From Cristatella mucedo (taxonomy: Eukaryota > Bryozoa > Phylactolaemata > Cristatellidae), in contig WPIO01000059.1 of the NCBI GenBank assembly GCA_009760855.2, positions 602,501 through 664,500 of the forward strand: a DNA stretch of 62,000 bases, written 5' to 3'. Position numbers and translations under genes: made by a program. The notes under the pieces were generated by a model. It was not told the origin of the DNA. It did no database searches and saw only the letters and a program-made list of their open reading frames with translations. This document shows positions 44,258 to 62,000 of this stretch, piece by piece (position 1 is the first letter of the stretch; the number at the start of each line of letters is the position of its first letter).

Positions 44258-47012
44258 GCATAAGACAGACACCAAGAGAGTGAGAGAGACAGACAAAGTC
44301 GCAGGGCGAGGCTGGCTCGCTGCATCGTGGCAGTAATCGTGGCAATCGCTCGGCGGCGTCACACTCAATGACAGGCGTCTGAATGGTGCTACCAATGACG
44401 AACGACCGATGACACGAACTTGATGCACGAGCAGCCGAACCTTTTAAATGGTGGCTCGAAGCTGGGGCCGTGAGCACCGACGCTAACCTCTTGGCCAACC
44501 TTGGCTGCACGGTGCCGAGTGTGTGACTTATGGGTGGCTGGGGGGGGGGGACTGCTCGTCTCCTGCCGAGACCGCCCACTCTCCCGAGTGCTTGGAAAGC
44601 ACACACCTGCAGCCTTAGAGGCAGAGAGGCGTGCCCGAGAGCGATTCGAGCAGACAGCCTCGAACTGAAGCAAAGCGAGCACACGCTAGCGAGCTACCCG
44701 TGCCCTGCTAGCGTCTGCTCGCTGGTAGGTACACGTGTAAGTACTCAGGTACTAGTGCTCCAGCAGGTGCACTAGACTAAGTGAGGGGGAAGGGTGCAAG
44801 CAGAAGTGACAGACAGCTATGCCTGCTGCCGACGTCGTCGATGCGTTCAAGTAGCTCGATTTGAAGATGCCAAGACAATGCTGTACAGAGCAGCGGCGAG
44901 CAGCTGTCCGAGGTTAAGAAGGTGCTCTAGCTTGCGTGCTCCACCTAGTGCTGCTTTGCCCTAGTGTGGTGCATTTGCTGCTGGAGCCGTACCTATCTCA
45001 ATTAGAAGTGTCGCGGTTAGGGGCCGTCAAGCAATACTTGCGAAGCAGCTGCCCTCACGCAAAAGTGCACACCCGTACTTTATCTCGAGATATTCACGGC
45101 CCGCAGCTGCATTCACACACGCGAGCAGGCCCTGTGCGCAACTTGCCGATCGCCATGTCAAGGACGACACGGCTCATCTGTCGGTTTCCGAAGGGAAATG
45201 GGGAGGGGACAAAGAAATCTGAACGAGAGGCACAAATGCATCCAAATGGATACTGCCGGAGTGCTCTGTAAGGAGGGCGTCTGGCATAGCTGCGAATAAC
45301 TGCAAGACATAGCCTGGTATCCGGACGTCATGTACACGTATGTCGTGCCAAAGGCCAGGTTAGCATTCTCATGCACCATAACCTTGCACAGCCAGCGCTC
45401 AATGGCAATCTGGCCATGTAGTGGTCGTCCGATAGAAATGGCATTTGGCATCGTTGCTTGGTCGTCTGAAGACCTGATGGCGACTGTGTGTGTGTGTGTG
45501 TGTGCCGGGCTCTACTGCACGCTGCGTTGCATAGATTCTCAGCGCAGCAGGCTGCACGAGGTTCCCATCGTTTCTTGGCTGCTCCTTACTCGCCTGCCTT
45601 TTAATATTCTCATTTGTAATAATGTCCTCCGATAACGACTGTGATTAGTCAAGGAAGTCAGCACATCAGCCTAGCTTTCTCGTGACCAGGAAAGAATTAT
45701 GACTGCTATGCCACTCTGTGATGTGGATCTTACAGCTGTCGCTGACAGACGCTGATCGGCCGGGCTCACAAAAACCGCATTCTAAACTTCAACCCTGGTG
45801 ACCACTGCTACTGCTCGACCACTCCGACCTGCAAGTCTCGGCCAGAGCAGTCCCAGCACTGCATTTCTCAGCCATGGTCCTGGCGTGCGGCAGCAGCACA
45901 GTCGTTCAGTGCGATTACACGGACAAGCAACAACGGACTTCGGGGAGGGAGGGGGGAGAGAGAAGACTGTCCAAAAGTGACAAACGCAAGCTTTGTTACG
46001 GCGGCTTCTCTCTGCTGCATGCAAAGAGGAAAAGAGAAAGAGAGAGACTGCAAAGCCCAAAGCTGCAGCGTCGCAGTCGCCTTCGCAGAGCAAGCGCGAC
46101 AGATCCTCAGCGGCGAAAGCCAGCTCGACGTGTGGCCTCCCAGTCTACGCTCAGCATCACACGAAACGACTCCCTAACGACGGCAGAGCTGCAGCAGGCA
46201 AACGTGCAGCCGCATTGCCCTGCATCACAGGTAGCTGCACCGAGCAGTGGCCGGAGGGGAGGAGCAAAGGCAACAACGGTGAGCCAACGGTGAGCTCAAC
46301 GAAAAAATGCGCGACTCCTGCTGGCTCCGCCAGGAGGCTCTGCTACGCCTCTGCTGCTGCACATGCCCTCTGGCAAGTTGGCCGGTGGCTGCTGCATCCT
46401 AATCTGTAACTCCTTCCTCCACACGGGATTGCTACAAGGGCGTCATCCCAAGACGCCGAAGCAGCACGATCCATGGGAAATCGAGGGTGAGGCAACCCTA
46501 GTGCTGGCAACTGCTCGGTCCATACAAAGAAGTCACGGCTGCTCGCTGCTGCGGAAGCTGCCGTGACTTCTTCCAGTCGCATTCACGGCACTGCCGGCTC
46601 CATGGCAGGAGCAGGAGAAGTACACGCTATGCACAAATAGATGAGCGACGTCGCGTGCATGGCAGGCACGCTCCTCTTCTCAGCGCTTTTCAAAGCTGCC
46701 CGGTCCGACAGTCGTTTCCAGATCGTCCGTCGCAGATACGCAGATCGGCACCTTGGTACGCAGATCGGCTCAGCCAGCCAGTGGGCAACCACTCGCAGGC
46801 GCACTCGTTAGCTTGTACGATTGTCCACCCGTCGGCGCGGCATCGACCTCGATGCGTGCAAGCGCTCGCGCAGAGCCGGCGGCGACCGAGCGCAGGCTCG
46901 GGCGACGCGAGTCTGTGCGTGCACGTGCAGGCGCAGCGATGCAGCGAGCGTCAGCAAGGGCAAAGGAGCGCTCGCTCGCTTGCTCGCACCACCGAGAGCA
47001 AGCTCACGAACT

Positions 47013-57841
<10,829 letters not shown>

Positions 57842-58804
57842 CTGAAAACGGTGAGACTGTGCCGTTACCCCGCAACATTTCCAGACAGCTTCAAGCCAGA
57901 TGTAAAAAGCTAAGTGGTCTGTGCATGCTCGGCTAACAGCAACTACGCCAGAGGTACTGCAGCAGAACTGCAAGGATTAGAAGCAACGAGTGAGCAGTTG
58001 CAGTTCGAAGAGACTCGTGCAGCCATTTGCCCCATGGCATGGATACTACAGACATCGGCTAACAGTGCAGCAGGCCCGCAAATGACAGAACATTTTCCCA
58101 CCGAAGCATGCACGACCTTGGCTGCATGTCCCCAGGCCTCAGACAGAATCAATACAGCAATGCAAAAGGATCCAGTGAGATCCAGCAGACTGACAGTCGC
58201 TGCCTAATAAATAACCCGTTTTACTATTAGTGGTGACCAATAATCTGCCTCGACTCTAGGTCTGCTGAGAGGATCTTTCGAGACATACCGACCGACATTG
58301 CCGTTAGCCTGATAGCTTTACATTACAATAAATCGCAAACTGCGCCAGACATTGCCAGGGCTTTGCATATGCTCCCCGACGGCTACAGCAGCTGCTCCTA
58401 CACTGGATGCACAACAAAGGATCACAACACAGCACTGCTTCACGTTGGTTGGGTCGACTCCGTGACCGCCTAAAAAAAGGAAGATGCTATAAGCCTACCA
58501 AATCGCTGGCGGCTTATGAGCAATCACTCGCTGTGAAGATGGAAGAGCTCTCAGCTGGATTTATTTACTTACTCCAAGCGACCTTGGAGCCCACAGGCCA
58601 GCCTGTCCAGCCACATTTCACAAAGCCCAACGATGATTTGCGTATCTGCACACTAATAACGAGTCTTTAGCATAACGACTGCTTGCAACTTGACAAGGCA
58701 AAAGAAGGAGAAACAAAATTCTTAGGAATGATAACTACACACGTGTGCACACACACATGCGCGCATTCATGCGCACACACACATACGTATGCATACATGC
58801 ATGT

Positions 58805-58881
<77 letters not shown>
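58805..58881. repeat. CA microsatellite
   Basis: About 38 pure units. Confidence 0.97.
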
Positions 58882-58887
<6 letters not shown>

Positions 58888-58899
58888 CACAATCTATTT

Positions 58900-59510
58900 G
58901 CTAGTTCTTCGGAGTCTCTCAGTAGAATTTGGTATCATAGATCATCAGGACATCACATACAGACTAAGGCAATTTCCTTTATTCAGGACGAAGCCACCCT
59001 GGGCCCTCAATAGTCTGCAACTGGTGCAAAACCCAGCAGCTCCTCTGATACAATAATTTTTCAAATATTTAAAATATAAGTTCTGACTAGATAATAATAA
59101 TAAATTTGTTATATTGCCCCCAGAGAACTTAATCTCTTTCTAGGCACTTTACATTTGCTGCAAAGGAAGCACGATCGAATGGTTGGTGGTAGCATGCTCA
59201 ATGACAACAAGCACTTCTGTCTAGAGCTTCACTGGCTGCCTTACAAGTAGAGAATCGATTTCAAGATACCCAGTCTGGCGTGCAAGTCACCACACCTGCT
59301 TACACTTACACCAGCCTACATATTCAGCCTCCGCATTCCTCCAGTGTGATCTCGAACCATCTGCTCCTCAGCATCTGGTCATATCTCTGCCCCTTGACCC
59401 TTGACTTTTTAAACCTTTTGCTGACAGAGCCTCCTGCTCGATTGCACCAAAAGTCTGGAACTTGCTTCCTGCTATGGCCACTACATGCAAAGAGCTTGCA
59501 TCAAATGTAA
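58900..59510 (+). mobile_element. Old LINE remnant (plus), interrupted by the tail at 59088-59212
   Basis: Broken plus-strand reading includes SVEFGIIDHQDI (compare AFDTIDH), LQLVQNPAAP (compare LQLVQNSAAR) and, after the interruption, LELHWLPYK and RIDFK. It has many stops and deletions. Confidence 0.65.
59088..59212 (-). mobile_element. LINE family A tail nested in an older LINE
   Basis: AAT tail, hairpin and GAAGCACGATCGAATGGTTG block. It is flanked on both sides by an older plus-strand LINE remnant. Confidence 0.8.
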
Positions 59511-59916
59511 GTCCCGGTAAAAGATGCACCAGTTCCGACTAGCTTTCCCTTTGCCCCAGTGAACGAGTCTGATTTTCACTCTGGGATGCTTTGCATAGAT
59601 GCCGTTATATTCGTCTGTGCATGCTACTAGCCCGAGGCCCAACTAACATGAGGCCATGAGTGACTCCGTGATTGCTTTAGCCAGCTGGCCCAAGTATCAT
59701 ACTTATTTGCTTCTACATGCTCGATACTAAACATGTCACCTAATGTCACCCTTTGGTTGCTGATGTTCTTTCATCGAATGGCAAAGCGCCATTTAGATAG
59801 AGATTTTGTTCTCCAAGGGAAATATACCTACGACCCTTTACTATCATTATTTAGTGCATGCTACTATCAAAAAGTTCTGCTAACCTGTGGCCCAAAATGT
59901 CCTTTTAATGGAGCTT

Positions 59917-60072
59917 AGCTGATTTCAACAGCCTCATTTATAGAGCGGCAGACGAGCCTTTACAGCTACCACCATCGCTTTCGTATGCGATAAAGGATCG
60001 CCCAATGCAGGACTCGAACCTACGACCTGGGTTGTAAAGAGCAAGCACACCTGACCTCCTGGGCTAAGACCC
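59917..60072 (-). mobile_element. SINE type 2
   Basis: Minus strand: CCCAGGAGGTCAGGTGTGC, box B GGTTCGAGTCCTGC, GGGCGATCCTTTATCGC, AGGCTGTTGAAATCAGC. It is a good copy. Confidence 0.8.
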
Positions 60073-60224
60073 AAGGGCAATCGATTGCTTTTGCACAGTA
60101 ATACCAGCATCATACATAGTGCACATTACATCATCCTTGGTTATGGCAGCTCTTTCAGCAACTTGCAAAGCACATTGGCACACAGAGAGATTTATTTGTT
60201 TAAGGTGCTCAACAACTGATTATC

Positions 60225-61200
60225 ACTACTCTTAGCAGAGCAGGTCTTTCTAGTGCGCCTATCATCTCTCGTGATTATCACTGGCACTGCGCTGGAATGG
60301 TTAAGATCGCACCCTCAGTGGAAGATTTCAGATCCCAGACATCAACAGTTATCCTGTTAGGCATTAAAGTCTGGGGTACAGTTCAAAGTCCACCTATTGC
60401 CTCTCACAATTTATACTCCTTGCAAATGTAATCCTAAAGCATTGTCTAGCCTTTAATTTTTATGCAGTTGACACACAGCTGTACCCATGCTTTGATCTAT
60501 CACTGCCTTCCACCATGTCTAACTCTCTCAACTCTCTTGCAGCAGGTATTGCTGACATTCAGGCTTGGATGGCAGCAAACCTTCTTAAATTGGCCATACA
60601 ACCAGCTTGCTAGTTTTAGGCCCAAAAGTGACTCAGCCAGATGACCTGCTGAAGCCTCTGCATTCCATTTTTGGTGTCCTATTCCTCAATCACTCGATGA
60701 TCACATGAGCTCTGCAGTCGTCTCTGTCTATGTTGAGCTATTTAACATTGCAAGAATCTGTGCTTGCACACATAGGGATACCAGGGCAATACTAGTTCAC
60801 GGATCTGTGATATCCCAGCCAGATTTCAGCAATTCACAACGTGTTGGTCTTCCTGCCTATGCAATTAGAGGCTTAGAGTTGGTGCAATAAACAGCAGCCA
60901 GGCTTGTTTGTCGTAAACGGCCCAGCTGCCACATTACATCACTTGTCGCCGACCTGCACTGGCTCCCTAACAAGCAGCGAATCGACTACACGGTTTGTCC
61001 TTCACCTTTCGTTCCCTATGTTATTTTGCTCCAGGGTGCCTACCGGAATGATCTCTTTGTCAGGCTTCATATTGTGGCACCACATCTTCTGACTCAAGCA
61101 GTTTAGCTTAGCTTCTAACAAACCTCAAATCCTTTGGAGACCCTTTTTGAGTTCATGCGCTCCCAAAGCCAGAAAATAAACTACCGACTGACGTGACACC
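60225..61200 (+). mobile_element. Old LINE family A-like remnant
   Basis: In order on the plus strand: RT sequence near ITGTALEWL, FYAVDTQLYPCF (the YADD site decayed to YAVD), NSLNSLAAGIADIQAWMAAN, LQLVQ-like, CHITSLVADLHWLPNKQRID and a decayed C-terminus. It has multiple stops and frameshifts and is clearly older than the copies at 25.7 kb and 48 kb. Confidence 0.75.
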
Positions 61201-62000
61201 ATCCTCTCTGAATTGGATGACGATTAAAGAAGCTAAAAACCCACCCGCATTCCTCGAAGCATCTGCTTCGGCAGGAAGGGGAGGGTGTCTGAATGAACTG
61301 TCCTCCTTTGTGTGCTTATGCGTGCCAAAATTGTTCGTGCAACTACTAAAGAATATACGAGCTTCCTTTCAAGCATATTAGTCACTTAGTGCACTGTGCA
61401 GACATTTTATAATTAGGATTACGATTATAATGCTAGCAAAACAATCACGAGTCGAGCACGGCGGAGGCGCCAGTCCTGGCATTACGACGAGCCACTGCTC
61501 TGCCAGCTGCTCGGCTGCGGCAGTGACATTTGCTCAGCAAGGCCAACGCACTGAAAATAGATCAGCAGCAGTTGCACTGCACCGCAGTGAATGCTACTGC
61601 ATCCCTACACGTTCGGTTCGCCTGCTGGTCGAATGGAGCCCGCTGCTGTGAAATCCAGCAGCAGCACGGCAGCAGCAGCAACAGCAGCAGCAAGGATCGA
61701 GCAGCGCATACAGCAGCCAGCAATAGCGAATGCCAGCAAGATACCGCAGCCAGGAAGATCCCGAGCAAGCAATCAGCATAGATGCCACTGTCAGGGGCTG
61801 TGCTGTGGCTGCGGTGCCTATACTGCAGAGCTGCCTACAGATACTGCACTTCGGATACAGTACACTCTGACCTAAGTAGCTCCCCCATGCCCTTCTGCTT
61901 TCTGCATAGACATACGATTCGGCAGCATTTTTGATAAGTAGACGCACACACAAACACGAACAAACACATACACAGAGGCACACACAAACACACACACCCA

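Larger units (their letters stand above)
42879..47012. other. Intergenic region between convergent WDR59 and SH2B genes
   Basis: This should contain both 3' UTRs and polyadenylation sites. The only plain plus-strand signal noted is ATTAAA at 43,636-43,641, about 760 bp after the WDR59 stop. Microsatellites lie at 43.4, 44.2 and 45.5 kb and a hairpin at 46,527-46,572. Long frames on both strands at 45.8-47.0 kb show no recognisable domain. Confidence 0.6.
57842..62000. other. Probable 5' intron or upstream part of the SH2B gene
   Basis: No exon for the first half of the PH domain or the N-terminal dimerisation domain was found. The stretch holds a CA array, nested LINE remnants, one SINE and Gln-coding CAG runs near 61,660-61,690. 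Confidence 0.5.

Noticed and set aside
44118-44684. 188-codon minus-strand frame between the two genes
   Set aside because: No domain, partly made by the GA array, and no matching splice or initiation context.

Overview
The window is eukaryotic, and specifically animal, nuclear DNA. It holds spliced genes with GT-AG introns, two conserved metazoan signalling genes, non-LTR retrotransposons with tRNA-derived SINEs, a hAT-type MITE and many long microsatellites. I saw no prokaryotic operons, CRISPR arrays, rRNA genes or stand-alone tRNA genes. The species cannot be named from sequence alone. GC-rich exons, homopolymer-rich insertions in conserved proteins and the CR1/L2-like LINE plus SINE load suggest an invertebrate, perhaps a lophotrochozoan such as a flatworm or mollusc. 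That placement is a weak inference.

Layout. Positions 1-25,080 contain no confidently named gene. This part is a mosaic of LINE and SINE fragments, minisatellites and microsatellites (including about 490 bp of CACT), a CpG-rich block at about 15.25-16.26 kb, a SPIN-like hAT MITE at 17,033-17,215, and one long minus-strand reading frame (11,480-12,409) that ends at a good splice donor and may be an exon of an unknown gene. Positions 25,081-42,878 (+) hold a WDR59 orthologue (GATOR2 subunit): WD40 repeats in exons 1-3, an RWD domain in a very long low-complexity exon 4, and a C-terminal zinc-binding RING-like domain in the last exon. Intron 1 contains the best-preserved LINE copy. Positions 42,879-47,012 are intergenic between two convergent genes. 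Positions 47,013-57,841 (-) hold the 3' five coding exons of an SH2B/Lnk-family adaptor: the second half of the PH domain, a Pro-rich linker, an SH2 domain split by an intron, and a C-terminal tail resembling the Cbl-binding motif of APS. The five exons join in phase to 413 codons plus a stop. The 5' exons must lie beyond 62,000 or be too short to recognise. Positions 57,842-62,000 are probably SH2B intron or upstream sequence with old LINE remnants.

How the parts relate. WDR59 acts in amino-acid signalling to TORC1, and SH2B/Lnk acts in receptor-tyrosine-kinase and insulin signalling. The two growth-control genes lie tail to tail about 4 kb apart. The commonest LINE and the tRNA-headed SINE share nearly the same 3' end, a nested hairpin followed by an ATT- or AT-rich tail. 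This implies that the SINE is mobilised by the LINE. One LINE tail lies 24 nt upstream of the last WDR59 exon, where the branch point would be expected.
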